DNA of 64,000 bases from Synechococcus sp. CBW1107 (GTDB lineage: Bacteria; Cyanobacteriota; Cyanobacteriia; PCC-6307; Cyanobiaceae): contig NZ_CP064908.1 of assembly GCF_015841355.1 (NCBI RefSeq), positions 930,001 through 994,000 on the forward strand, in the 5' to 3' direction. Under the pieces are notes generated by a model, which did not search any database, was not told the DNA's origin, and saw only the letters and a program-made list of their open reading frames with translations. The position numbers and the translations under genes were made by a program. Positions 1-8,655 of the stretch are shown here, in pieces. The stretch's first letter is position 1. Each line of letters opens with the position of its first letter.

Positions 1-2547
1 GGTGTCGTTGATGAAAGCTCCACCGAAGTAGAAACTGAACGTCTGCATCGCCTGCCCGTAATCCACATTCAGGGCCGCGAGCTGATCGCGGTTCACATTC
101 ACTTTCAGCTGAGGAGATTCTGGCGAAAACTGCGTGAACACCCTGCTAAAAATACCTGTGGGCAGGGCTTTGCCAATCAGCTGATTTGCATTGGCAAAGA
201 ATTCGGGAAGACTGAGTGCTCCGCCACTCTGATCCAGCATCTGGAACTCGAATCCACCAGACGTTCCATAGCCGGGGATGGCCGGTGGTTCCACCACAAA
301 GATCCTGGCTCCATCAATAACGGAGAGCTTGCGGTTCAGACGTTCCACAATCTGGTCCATGAATTGATCAGGGTTGGGGCGATCATCCCAGTTCTTGGTG
401 CCGAAGAAGAACAGGCCCTTATTGGGTGCGTTGCCATCCAGACCGAATCCACTGATGATCACAGCGGTACCGATGTCGGGCTCACTGCGCAGAATCTCGG
501 CAACCTTGGTATTGATCTTGCGCGTGTTCTGCTCGGAGACGCCATCCGGGGCCTGCACAAAACCGATCGCATAACCCTGATCCTCGATCGGCACGAAGCC
601 TGAGGGGATCGAGGTGAAAGCCACGCCCGTGAGCACCACTCCGCCCACCAGCACCCCCATGATCAGTCCTCGATGGCTGAGTACCCAGGCCAGGGCTTTC
701 TTGTACCCCCCCTCACCGGCCGCATAGAGGCGATTGAAACGGCTGAAGATGGGGCCCAGAAAGGCTCCGACCAGTAGCCCGATCAGCGCGAAAAGACCCA
801 CAGCCAGGGGACGGGAGACATCACCCAGCACCAGGCCCAGGACAGCTGCCGCCACCGTCACAGGCAGGCGCATGGGCAGCCGGGTGATCAGTCCGAGCAG
901 GTAGCCCAGCAGCAGGCCGCCGACCACCCAGGCCAGCACAGCCAGCACGCCGCCACCGCTGACCAGCAGCCCGTAGACAAAGCCGATCGAGGTGCCTGCG
1001 ATGGCGTAGGTGCGACGGTTCGGCGGATCACCCTCACGGGCGAGCAGAAGAGCCGAGAGCATCGGCGAGAAGGTGAGGGCATTGAAAGTGGAAATCGCCA
1101 CCGAGAAGATGATCGTGGCGGCAAACTGCTGATAGATCGTTCCTGTGGCGCCGGGGAAGAACAGCACCGGCATGAACACAGCGAAGAGCACCAGCGACGT
1201 GGCGATCACTGCACCGAACAGCTCGTTCATGGTGCTCATGGCTGCTTCCAGGGCGGTCATTCCCTGAGACTTCTTTGTGGAGGTGTCCTCGATCACAGTG
1301 ATTGCATCATCGACCACCAGACCCGTTGCCAGCACAAGGCCGAACAGGGTGAGCTGGTTGAGCGAGAAGCCCGCCACCTTCACGAACAGGAAGGTGCCCA
1401 CCAAAGCCACGGGAATGGCGATGCCAGGCACGAGCGTGGCTTTCCAGTTCTGCAGAAACAGAAACAGGATCAGCACAACAAGAACCACGGCATCACGAAG
1501 GGAGTTGGTCACTCCCTGAATCGACGCATTGATGAAATCAGTATTGTCATAAATCTGCTCGATCTTGATGCCAGGGGGCATCGTGAGACTGAACTCGTCG
1601 AGCACCTTCTTGACACCCCGAGACACCTCAAGAGCATTGCTTCCGCTCAACTGGTACACCAGCAGACCCACTGACGGAACAGCCCTGATATCGGTGGCGT
1701 TCGCGTCGTAGGTTTCAGCGCCAAGCTCGACTCGACCCACATCTCTGAGCCGCACCAGCCCGCCATCGTCAGTGCTGCGCAGAATCAGGTTGGAGAACTC
1801 CTCGACGCTGCGCAAGCGCCCTTGTAATTGCACTGTGAAGGTGAACTGCTGACCTTCAGGGGAGGGCTCGCCGCCCACTCGACCGGCCGGCACGAGGCGG
1901 CTCTGACTACGCAGAGCGTTCACCACATCGGAGGAGCTGAGCTTGTTGGTAGCCAGACGATCAGGGTCGAGCCAGAGGCGGAACGCAAGCTGACGGTTGC
2001 CGGCATAGACGACACTGCCTACACCCTTCACCCGCTTGATCCGGTCGGTGAGATTTTGATCCAGCAGACCGCTGATGAATTCTGTGCTGTAAGGATTATT
2101 GGCATCTTCGCTGACAAAGTTATAAACTAAAAGGGTTGAATTCGATGCCTTGTTTACCACTACACCAGACTGCCGCACCTCCTCAGGCAACTGCGGCTGG
2201 GCGAGGGCGACCCTGTTCTGAACATTCACCTGATTGATGTCACCGTCGGTGCCACTGGCGAAAGATACCGTGATCGCACTGCTGCCATCGGCGGAGCTGG
2301 AGGACGTGATGAAGTCCATGTTCTCCACCCCGTTGATCTGCTGCTCCAGCACATTGGTGACACCCTCCTCCACCGAGATCGCATCGGCGCCGTTGTATCG
2401 GGAGTTCACCGTCACCGTGGGCGGGGCGATGTCGGGCAGGTTTTCAATCGGCAGCAGAGGAATCGCGATCAGCCCACCGATGACGAGCAGCAGGCTGCAG
2501 ACCGTGGTCAGAACCGGCCGGGTGATGAAATTGTCGGAAGCGGACAT
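1..2547 (-). CDS. RND efflux pump inner-membrane subunit (AcrB/HAE1 family), C-terminus outside the window
   Basis: The frame is open from an ATG at 2547 down to base 1, giving 849 residues of a protein that is usually about 1,040 long, so the last part of the second half is missing. The N-terminus (MSASDNFITRPVLTTV) followed by a hydrophobic helix and 'LPIENLPDIAPPTVTV' is typical of the family. The conserved TM4 stretch 'GLVVDDAITVIED' carries the paired aspartates used for proton relay. The family exports drugs or hydrophobic compounds by proton antiport, as a trimer in the inner membrane joined to an adaptor and a TolC channel. The adaptor lies just upstream (2561-3664) on the same strand with a 13-base gap, so the two form an operon. 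The only TolC homologue in view is distant (40304-42061). The substrate cannot be inferred. Confidence 0.93.
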   Translation of the reverse strand, partial: MSASDNFITRPVLTTVCSLLLVIGGLIAIPLLPIENLPDIAPPTVTVNSRYNGADAISVEEGVTNVLEQQINGVENMDFITSSSSADGSSAITVSFASGTDGDINQVNVQNRVALAQPQLPEEVRQSGVVVNKASNSTLLVYNFVSEDANNPYSTEFISGLLDQNLTDRIKRVKGVGSVVYAGNRQLAFRLWLDPDRLATNKLSSSDVVNALRSQSRLVPAGRVGGEPSPEGQQFTFTVQLQGRLRSVEEFSNLILRSTDDGGLVRLRDVGRVELGAETYDANATDIRAVPSVGLLVYQLSGSNALEVSRGVKKVLDEFSLTMPPGIKIEQIYDNTDFINASIQGVTNSLRDAVVLVVLILFLFLQNWKATLVPGIAIPVALVGTFLFVKVAGFSLNQLTLFGLVLATGLVVDDAITVIEDTSTKKSQGMTALEAAMSTMNELFGAVIATSLVLFAVFMPVLFFPGATGTIYQQFAATIIFSVAISTFNALTFSPMLSALLLAREGDPPNRRTYAIAGTSIGFVYGLLVSGGGVLAVLAWVVGGLLLGYLLGLITRLPMRLPVTVAAAVLGLVLGDVSRPLAVGLFALIGLLVGAFLGPIFSRFNRLYAAGEGGYKKALAWVLSHRGLIMGVLVGGVVLTGVAFTSIPSGFVPIEDQGYAIGFVQAPDGVSEQNTRKINTKVAEILRSEPDIGTAVIISGFGLDGNAPNKGLFFFGTKNWDDRPNPDQFMDQIVERLNRKLSVIDGARIFVVEPPAIPGYGTSGGFEFQMLDQSGGALSLPEFFANANQLIGKALPTGIFSRVFTQFSPESPQLKVNVNRDQLAALNVDYGQAMQTFSFYFGGAFINDT

Positions 2548-2560
2548 CTGGCTGCAGCTC

Positions 2561-3664
2561 CTACTGCGCCGTCACGGGAGTGCCGTGACGCAAGGTGAGC
2601 AGATTGGTCGTGATCACCCGTTCACCGGGTGTCACCCCACGCAGGACCGCATAGCGGTTGTTCTGCAGGGGTCCGAGTTGCACTGGGCGCTGCAGGGCGA
2701 AGCTGCTCCCCGGCGGCAACTGGCGCAACTGATCCAGGGAAGCCTTGCCTGGATTCTTCTCCAGATCCTGCAGGCTGCCGAGGGCGAACACGAAGCTCTG
2801 GCCAGCCGTCTGGGTGACAGCGGCGAAGGGCACCGACGGCAGATCAGCGGCATCGAGCTGGACCCGGGTGCGCAAGCGCAGGCCCGTGCGAAGTGCTCCG
2901 GTGGGATTGTCGAATTCGGCCTTCACCAGCAGGGCCTGGGTACCGGCATTCACGACCGGATCCACGGAGCTGACCACGCCCCGGGCCAGCACCTTCGGAG
3001 ACTGAGGCTCCTGCAGGGTGACCGGCAGGCCGGGCCGCACCCGGGCGGTCAGCACGCCGGGAACGTCGATGCGGGCGGTGAGGCGGTCGTTGCGCACCAC
3101 CTTGGTGAAGGGATCGCCGGAACGGATCACATCACCGACCTTCACCTGCAGATCGCTGATCACCCCATCCGTGGGGGAACGCAGGTCGCGGAAGGCCAGA
3201 TCGGCCTCCCTGGCCCGCAGGGCCTCCCTCGACTGCACGAACTGGGCGCGGAACTGGTCGCGCTGAAGGGCACTGGCAGCCCCCTGGCGCACCAGAAACT
3301 CGAAGCGTTTGTAGTTGAGCTCGTCCTTCTCCAGCTGCGCACGCAGACTGGCCACATCGGCACGCACCTGCACCTGATCGAGCACCAACAGCAGCTGGCC
3401 CTGACGCACCACATCCCCCTGACGTACCAGCAGGCGCTCGATTCGGCCGCCGGCCTGGGCCGCCAGCTGCACCACGCTCAGAGCCTCAAGGGTGCTGATC
3501 GTGTCGACGTCATCGCTGAAGCGCGCCAGGGCGACCGGTTCGGTCTTGACCTGAACCTGTCTGGGCGGCGGCTTGGGGGGATCGCCGCAGCCACTGAGAC
3601 CAGCCGCCAGCAGACCGATTGCGGCCGGGATCACCAGACAGGAACGCTTCACGCACGGTGACAT
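2561..3664 (-). CDS. RND efflux periplasmic adaptor lipoprotein (MexA/AcrA, HlyD family)
   Basis: The protein has 367 residues from the ATG at 3664. I prefer this start to the longer open frame (to 3745) because it places a lipoprotein signal peptide at the very N-terminus: MSPCVKR, a hydrophobic core, then the lipobox LSGC and GDPP. After lipidation the protein would sit on the periplasmic face of the inner membrane. The mature part shows a lipoyl-like half ('AGGRIERLLVRQGDVVRQGQ'), a helical hairpin, the second lipoyl half ('LRSPTDGVISDLQVKVGDVI') and beta-barrel/membrane-proximal segments, the usual adaptor order. It is the first gene of an operon with the RND pump that starts 13 bases downstream of its stop. 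The rarA-like gene at 3751 is divergent, leaving about 86 bases for both promoters. Confidence 0.93.
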   Translation of the reverse strand: MSPCVKRSCLVIPAAIGLLAAGLSGCGDPPKPPPRQVQVKTEPVALARFSDDVDTISTLEALSVVQLAAQAGGRIERLLVRQGDVVRQGQLLLVLDQVQVRADVASLRAQLEKDELNYKRFEFLVRQGAASALQRDQFRAQFVQSREALRAREADLAFRDLRSPTDGVISDLQVKVGDVIRSGDPFTKVVRNDRLTARIDVPGVLTARVRPGLPVTLQEPQSPKVLARGVVSSVDPVVNAGTQALLVKAEFDNPTGALRTGLRLRTRVQLDAADLPSVPFAAVTQTAGQSFVFALGSLQDLEKNPGKASLDQLRQLPPGSSFALQRPVQLGPLQNNRYAVLRGVTPGERVITTNLLTLRHGTPVTAQ

Positions 3665-3750
3665 GAGTTGCCCGATTCTGCAGGCCCGTGCCTCCTGCTG
3701 CAGGTCCTGAGGGTTGATCCCAGGATTGTCCTCATCCCGCCACACGCGTC

Positions 3751-5979
3751 TTGAGCGATCTGTTCAGCCATCAGGGGGAGATCAACCGCCGGGCACTCGC
3801 TCCCCTGGCCGATCGTCTGCGTCCCCGCAGCCTCGAGGAATTCGTGGGTCAGGAGGAGATCCTCGGCCCCGGGAGGCTGCTGCGGCGGGCGATCCACGCC
3901 GATCGGGTGGGGAACCTGATCCTGCACGGACCGCCGGGAGTGGGCAAGACCACCCTGGCGCGCATCATCGCCAGCAGCACCCGTGCCCACTTCACCAGCC
4001 TCAACGCGGTGCTGGCTGGGGTCAAGGACCTGCGGGTGGAGGTGGAGGCGGCACGCCAGCGGCTGGAGCGCCACGGACTGCGCACCCTGCTGTTCATCGA
4101 TGAGGTGCACCGCTTCAACGTGGCCCAGCAGGACGCCCTGCTGCCCTGGGTGGAGAACGGCACCGTGACCCTGATCGGCGCCACCACCGAGAACCCCTTC
4201 TTCGAGGTGAACAAGGCCCTGGTGAGCCGCTCGCGGCTGTTCCGCCTGCAGCCACTGGAACCCCGTGATCTGCGGGTGCTGCTGGAGCGGGCCCTCGCCG
4301 ACGGGGAGCGCGGCTATGGCGGCCGGCCGGTGGAGCTGACCTCCGAGGCTGCCGATCACCTGCTGGATGTGGCCGGCGGTGACGCCCGCAGCCTGCTCAA
4401 CGCCCTGGAGCTGGCGGTGGAGAGCAGTTCCGCCGATGCCAGCGGGGTGATCCGGATCGACCTGGAGATCGCCGAGCAATCGATCCAGCAGCGGGCCGTG
4501 CTCTACGACAAGCAGGGGGATGCCCATTTCGACACGATCAGCGCCTTCATCAAGTCGCTGCGGGGATCGGACCCCGACGCCGCCCTGTTCTGGCTGGCGC
4601 GGATGGTCGAGGCCGGAGAGAATCCACGCTTCATTTTCCGGCGCATGCTGATCTCCGCCGGGGAAGACATCGGTCTGGCCGACCCCCAGGCCATCGTGGT
4701 GGTGGAGGCCTGTGCGGCGGCCTTCGAGCGGGTGGGTCTGCCGGAGGGGCTCTACCCCCTGGCCCAGGCCGCCGTCTACCTGGCCGGCGCCGAGAAGAGC
4801 AACAGCCTGCTGGGGTTCTTCGACGCCCTCAGGAGTGTGCGGGCCACCAACCGCCAGGAGGTGCCCTCCCACCTGCGTGACGCCAACCGCGATGGAGCGG
4901 CTTTCGGCGATGGTGTGGGCTACCGCTACCCTCACGCCTACGCCGAGCACTGGGTGGCTCAGACCTACCTCCCGGCCGCCCTGCAGGGGGAAGTGTTCTG
5001 GTTGCCGGGTCACCTGGGCTGGGAGGGGGCCCTGCAGGGCCGGCTGCAGCGGCGGCGTGCCGCCCAGCTGGCCGCAGCCGCCGAGAGCACAGCCGACTCA
5101 GGACCCCTGCTCAGCAGCGGTCCCGATGACGCGGAACTGGAGCGCTGGCTGCAGCGCCAGGCCGCGGCGGAGGGGGAGCGGCTTGATCAGCTGCGCCAGC
5201 GCTTCTGGCAGGGGACCGGCTGGCAGCGGCAGGACCGGACGCTGATCCTGGCGGCCCGATCCCTGCTCTGGGCCCTGGATCCTCTGGAGAGCTGCCCGGA
5301 GGGCGGCGTGGTGATCAGCGTGGACAGCGCAGCGGATCAGGAGCGACTGCAGGCCCAGAGCCAGCTGCTCGACAGCCTGCGCAGCCCACGGCTCCTGCTG
5401 CTGGATCCCACCAGGCCAGGGAGCCTGAGCGAAGCGCTCGAACCCGGCGAGCGCTTCGAGTGGCTGGTGGGCCGCTCGCCCTTCCAGGGACTGGCACCGG
5501 AGCAGTGGCAGCGGTTGCTGGAAGAGCTGGTGCGACTGGCTAGCCCCGGGGCGCAGTGGCGCCTGCTGCTGAGCGGCCCGTTGCTGGGTCCCGCTGGAGC
5601 GCTGGCCGAACGGCTGGCCAGGCCAGGCGTCACGAAGGCTGGCCAGGATGACAGGACCCTGCCTGAGCTGCTGCGACGCGTCAGCCTCGAAGAGGGCGCC
5701 TGGCTGACGGCGCAGCCGACTCCTGCCGAGCTGAAGGGAGCCCTGGAATCTATGAACTGGCAGGTGGAACAGGAGAGCTGGCAGGAGTCGCTCACCCTGG
5801 AGCTGAGCGAGACCGCCTACCAGCGCTGGTTCAGCCCCGGTGCGGCCTACCGAATCCGGCTGGAAACCGTGTTGAACCCCGTTGAGATCGCCACGGTGGA
5901 GGCTGGGTTCCGTGGTCAGCTCCGAGGGCCGCTTCCCCAGCGCCTGCTCCACCATCGCCTGATCGCCCACCGCAGATGA
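3751..5979 (+). CDS. rarA: Replication-associated recombination protein RarA (MgsA) fused to a C-terminal domain of unknown function
   Basis: This 742-residue AAA+ protein starts at a TTG. No in-frame ATG fits, and the N-terminus MSDLFSHQGE matches RarA/MgsA proteins. Walker A is GPPGVGKT at residues 60-67 and Walker B is LLFIDEVHR at 113-121; 'ATTENPFFEVN' and 'SRSRLFRLQPL' are the sensor/arginine-finger region. RarA acts at stalled replication forks and is related to clamp-loader subunits. The RarA part ends near residue 430, where single-domain RarA proteins end. Residues of about 440-742 form an extra domain with alternating hydrophobic strands ('GGVVISVDS', 'RLLLLDP', 'FEWLVGRSPF') that suggest a Rossmann-like, possibly methyltransferase-like, fold. 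That fold is my inference. Fusions of RarA to an uncharacterised domain are known in cyanobacteria. Confidence 0.92.
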   Translation: MSDLFSHQGEINRRALAPLADRLRPRSLEEFVGQEEILGPGRLLRRAIHADRVGNLILHGPPGVGKTTLARIIASSTRAHFTSLNAVLAGVKDLRVEVEAARQRLERHGLRTLLFIDEVHRFNVAQQDALLPWVENGTVTLIGATTENPFFEVNKALVSRSRLFRLQPLEPRDLRVLLERALADGERGYGGRPVELTSEAADHLLDVAGGDARSLLNALELAVESSSADASGVIRIDLEIAEQSIQQRAVLYDKQGDAHFDTISAFIKSLRGSDPDAALFWLARMVEAGENPRFIFRRMLISAGEDIGLADPQAIVVVEACAAAFERVGLPEGLYPLAQAAVYLAGAEKSNSLLGFFDALRSVRATNRQEVPSHLRDANRDGAAFGDGVGYRYPHAYAEHWVAQTYLPAALQGEVFWLPGHLGWEGALQGRLQRRRAAQLAAAAESTADSGPLLSSGPDDAELERWLQRQAAAEGERLDQLRQRFWQGTGWQRQDRTLILAARSLLWALDPLESCPEGGVVISVDSAADQERLQAQSQLLDSLRSPRLLLLDPTRPGSLSEALEPGERFEWLVGRSPFQGLAPEQWQRLLEELVRLASPGAQWRLLLSGPLLGPAGALAERLARPGVTKAGQDDRTLPELLRRVSLEEGAWLTAQPTPAELKGALESMNWQVEQESWQESLTLELSETAYQRWFSPGAAYRIRLETVLNPVEIATVEAGFRGQLRGPLPQRLLHHRLIAHRR

Positions 5980-6014
5980 TCCCTGCAGGCTGAGCCAGCC
6001 GGGGCGCACCCATG

Positions 6015-6037
6015 AAAAAACCCCGGCATGGCCGGGG
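6015..6037 (-). terminator. Rho-independent terminator of the DUF1400-like gene
   Basis: On the minus strand a 7-bp stem (CCCCGGC / GCCGGGG, three-base loop) at 6021-6037 is followed by six T residues (plus-strand A run at 6015-6020). It lies about 40 bases past the stop of the secreted protein gene that ends at 6078. Confidence 0.85.
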
Positions 6038-6077
6038 CTGGATCGGAACGCTTCTGGCCGGAACCAGAACCCTGAGA

Positions 6078-6767
6078 TCACCAGAGACCGCGAATGGGCT
6101 CGGGCTGGTAGGTGGGGGCAGGAGCGGGGGCCATGCGCACTTCAGCCACGGGGTCCATCATCTGGTTGGCCTGGATGCAGGCCGGCAGGAAGACGTACCA
6201 GGAGAGCAGGGAGGTGCACTGAGCTTCGCCCTGGCACTTGCCTTCGGCACAGATGTTCTGCTTGCCGTCGTAGGTGCCGCAGGTGTCAGCCAGGCGGAAG
6301 TCGGTGGGCAGGGCGGCCATGATGCCGGCCGAGGAGATGGATCCATCAGCGGCGTCAGCGATGATCGCGCCACGCAGACCCTGAACGGCGTAGGTCGACA
6401 TCGACCAGTAGGGGAAGTAGCTGCGGGTCTGGTTCTTGAGGAACTTGACGCCGGCGTCGGAATAGAGGAAGCGGGTCACACCCACCACATCGACGCTGTA
6501 GGTCTTGGCCAGACCGGTGCGCAGTTCGCTCGCGGTCCAACCGGAGCGGGAGATCCCGCCGGCGAGGCCACGGTCGGTGACATCACCGGTTTCGATGAAC
6601 GTTTTGAAGGCATCCAGGTTGGTGGACCACACGGCACCGCCGGTGTTCCAGCGAACTGGGATATCATTGTCCACAGCTGCCGAAGCAGGCAGGGCTGTGA
6701 CTGAAATAGCGGCTCCAGCAAGGAGGCCAGCAGCAAGACGCTTCAGCACGGGGAGGCGAAGGAACAT
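6078..6767 (-). CDS. Secreted DUF1400-like protein with a Cys-rich C-terminal tail
   Basis: The protein has 229 residues from the ATG at 6767, which has an AAAGAG ribosome site just upstream and gives a clean signal peptide (positive N-terminus, hydrophobic LLAGAAISV, cleavage near ALPASAA). The longer frame to 6923 lacks such features. Residues of about 45-150 resemble the cyanobacterial DUF1400 module ('FIETGDV...', 'DVVGVTRFLYSDAGVKFL', 'LRGAIIADAADGSISSAGI'), which usually precedes an alpha/beta hydrolase domain. Here no hydrolase domain follows. Instead there is a tail with five cysteines (ADTCG, NICAEG, KCQG, AQCTS, LPACIQ) and a Pro/Ala-rich end. The location is probably periplasmic or lumenal. 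The function is unknown. It is monocistronic with its own terminator at 6015-6037. Confidence 0.8.
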   Translation of the reverse strand: MFLRLPVLKRLAAGLLAGAAISVTALPASAAVDNDIPVRWNTGGAVWSTNLDAFKTFIETGDVTDRGLAGGISRSGWTASELRTGLAKTYSVDVVGVTRFLYSDAGVKFLKNQTRSYFPYWSMSTYAVQGLRGAIIADAADGSISSAGIMAALPTDFRLADTCGTYDGKQNICAEGKCQGEAQCTSLLSWYVFLPACIQANQMMDPVAEVRMAPAPAPTYQPEPIRGLW

Positions 6768-6856
6768 CTCTTTCAACTTAGACAGCTGAGTTGCACTTGC
6801 CAACAACTTGAAAGTGAATCCAGACAGAGTTTGGGCTGGCCCACTCCATGGCCCCC

Positions 6857-7372
6857 TCATGGGGTCGGACGAAGGGGCCGAAGGGTCCTGGGGCTCGTGA
6901 GCGAGCGCCATCCCGGCGGGCAACCGAGGCGGTCGGACTGATAAGGGAAGGCTCCCGGCGTTCCCTCGCCGCGACAGACCACCCCCCGCGGCACACTTTC
7001 GATGGCCTCCACCCGAGCCACATAGGTCTCCTTGCCCGTCCGGGGGGTGAGCCTGAGCTGGGCACTCTGGTCCTCCACCTTCAGTTCAGCCCTCATGTCC
7101 TGGGGAGCTTCGATGCCCAGGACATCGAGGTAACCGCTGAAGCCACCCCAGAAGTAACGGGTGATCTGGGCCCCCACGAAACGGTTGAGCAGCAGGGCCG
7201 CCTGCTGACGCTGATCCAGCAGGGCCTCCTGGGCTTCGAGATCGGCCAGGACAACAGCCGCCGAGGCCCCCGGGCGGCTGGCCAGGGGCGGCTGCAGGCT
7301 GAGCTGGACCAGACCGGCGACGCCGATCAGCGACAGGAGAGTGGAGAGGCCGAGGCGAAGGGCGAGGGCCAT
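6857..7372 (-). CDS. Hypothetical membrane-anchored or secreted protein, possibly pilin-like
   Basis: The protein has 171 residues starting at the ATG at 7372. The N-terminus (MALALRLGLSTLLSLIGVAGLVQL) is one hydrophobic helix with a small positive head, acting as a signal or anchor. A helical stretch rich in Ala/Leu/Gln ('DLEAQEALLDQRQQAALLLNRF') follows, and then a beta-rich part with 'YVARVEAIESVPRGVVCRG'. The layout resembles cyanobacterial type IV pilin-like proteins, but no pilin cleavage motif is clear, so this is only a suggestion. The last 35 residues are Pro/Arg-rich and may not be folded. It lies 89 bases upstream of the DUF1400-like gene on the same strand. Confidence 0.6.
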   Translation of the reverse strand: MALALRLGLSTLLSLIGVAGLVQLSLQPPLASRPGASAAVVLADLEAQEALLDQRQQAALLLNRFVGAQITRYFWGGFSGYLDVLGIEAPQDMRAELKVEDQSAQLRLTPRTGKETYVARVEAIESVPRGVVCRGEGTPGAFPYQSDRLGCPPGWRSLTSPRTLRPLRPTP

Positions 7373-7436
7373 CGGGCTTCGGGAGGTCGACTGACCCTAC
7401 CGGCGACCTAGGGTCAACCCTGGCAATCGTCGAACC

Positions 7437-7904
7437 ATGACGCTGCAGATCGGAGATCCGGCCCCCGCCTTCACCCTTCCCGACCAGAACGGCACACCCG
7501 TGTCACTGGCCGACCTGCGGGGAACGCGTGTCGTTCTTTATTTTTATCCCAAGGACGACACCCCCGGCTGCACCAAGGAAGCCTGCGGGTTCCGTGATCA
7601 GTGGGCCAGCTTCGAGCAGCACGGCATCAAGGTGCTGGGCATCAGCAAGGACGAGGCCGGCAGCCACACCAAGTTCATCGCGAAGTACCAGCTGCCGTTC
7701 ACCCTGCTCACTGATCCCGAGCCCTGTGAGGTGGCCGCGGCCTACGACAGCTATGGCCTGAAGAAATTCATGGGTCGTGAGTACATGGGGATGATGCGCC
7801 ACACCTTCGTGATCGACCCCGAAGGGAAGCTGGAGCTCATCTACTGGAAGGTCAAGGCTGAGGAGATGGCTCAGCAGATCCTCTCGGATCTGGGCCTGAG
7901 CTGA
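7437..7904 (+). CDS. bcp: Thioredoxin-dependent peroxiredoxin, PrxQ/Bcp type
   Basis: This 155-residue thiol peroxidase reduces H2O2 and organic peroxides with electrons from thioredoxin. The N-terminus 'IGDPAPAFTLPDQNG' and the catalytic block 'YPKDDTPGCTKEACGFRD' identify it. The peroxidatic Cys is residue 45 and the resolving Cys is residue 50, the five-residue spacing of atypical two-Cys PrxQ enzymes. The length is normal for the family. The last 53 bases overlap the 3' end of the convergent coaX gene, so both C-termini are encoded by complementary strands of the same DNA. Confidence 0.96.
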   Translation: MTLQIGDPAPAFTLPDQNGTPVSLADLRGTRVVLYFYPKDDTPGCTKEACGFRDQWASFEQHGIKVLGISKDEAGSHTKFIAKYQLPFTLLTDPEPCEVAAAYDSYGLKKFMGREYMGMMRHTFVIDPEGKLELIYWKVKAEEMAQQILSDLGLS

Positions 7905-8652
7905 GGGCCACCAGCGCCTCCAGCGCCAGCTCCGGTGCCGGTTCGAAGGGCACCTCCTGCGCCCGCAGCAACGGGGCCAGCGCCGGGGCGTCGCCGCCGG
8001 TGAGCCAGAGCGCGGCAGGCTCCACGGACTGCAGGTCGCGCCAGGCCTGGGCCACCGCCGCCGCCAGGCCGCTCAGGCAGCCCACGCGCATCGCCTGCTC
8101 GGTCTCGATCGGCCAGGGGTCGTTCACTGTGACAACGCGATCCAACCCCTCAGGGCCGGGCTCCAGCAGAGGCAGCAGCGCCGTGGTGCGCCCCAGTGAG
8201 CTCAGCTGAGTGCTCAGTCCGGGCTGCAGCCTGCCCCCCGCAAAGACTCCTGTCGCCCCGACCCGGGTGAGGCTGAGGGCCGTGCCCGCATCGGCCACCA
8301 GCACGGCTCCTCCCCCCAGCCGCCCCTGGCGCTGCCAGGCCTGCCAGCCCACCAGGGCGCGATCGATTCCCAGCCAGGGTGGCAGCTGCTGCAGGGGTAC
8401 CCGCTCAAGCCGGAGGCGCCGGCCCTCCAGCTCCATGAGCTGACTGATGCGGCCCGCTCCCTGAAGAGGCAGCGGGCCCACGGCAGCCCAGGCCCGCAGC
8501 CGCTCCCACGGCAGCAGGGCGGGATCTGGGGGTGGCGGGCTGTGGCTGAAACGCAGGACCGGGGATTCGGGCAAGGAAGCCGCCTCGGCCAACGCTTCAA
8601 CCCAGTGCCAGCGGCTGTTACCGATCAGCAACCAGAGATCGCCGGCACCCAC
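7852..8652 (-). CDS. coaX: Type III pantothenate kinase
   Basis: The protein has 266 residues. It phosphorylates pantothenate, the first step of coenzyme A synthesis. The N-terminal phosphate-binding loop is degenerate but recognisable ('LLIGNSRWHW', residues 8-17, where most homologues have D-x-G-N-[ST]). 'VLVADAGTALSLT' and 'GGRLQPGL' are the conserved ASKHA-type segments, and 'ALWLTGGDAPAL' is the second phosphate/adenine region. Such shortened loops are common in Synechococcus-type CoaX, as I recall. It is followed on the minus strand by bcp's antisense end and preceded by cysH stop-side sequence, with a 3-base gap to cysH (8656). cysH and coaX therefore look co-transcribed. Confidence 0.9.
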   Translation of the reverse strand: MGAGDLWLLIGNSRWHWVEALAEAASLPESPVLRFSHSPPPPDPALLPWERLRAWAAVGPLPLQGAGRISQLMELEGRRLRLERVPLQQLPPWLGIDRALVGWQAWQRQGRLGGGAVLVADAGTALSLTRVGATGVFAGGRLQPGLSTQLSSLGRTTALLPLLEPGPEGLDRVVTVNDPWPIETEQAMRVGCLSGLAAAVAQAWRDLQSVEPAALWLTGGDAPALAPLLRAQEVPFEPAPELALEALVALSSGPDPRGSAEPSPQP

Positions 8653-8655
8653 GGT

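Noticed and set aside
2234-3661. 475-residue plus-strand open frame
   Set aside because: Antisense to the adaptor gene, Gln/Gly/His-rich translation with no family features; a GC-driven shadow.
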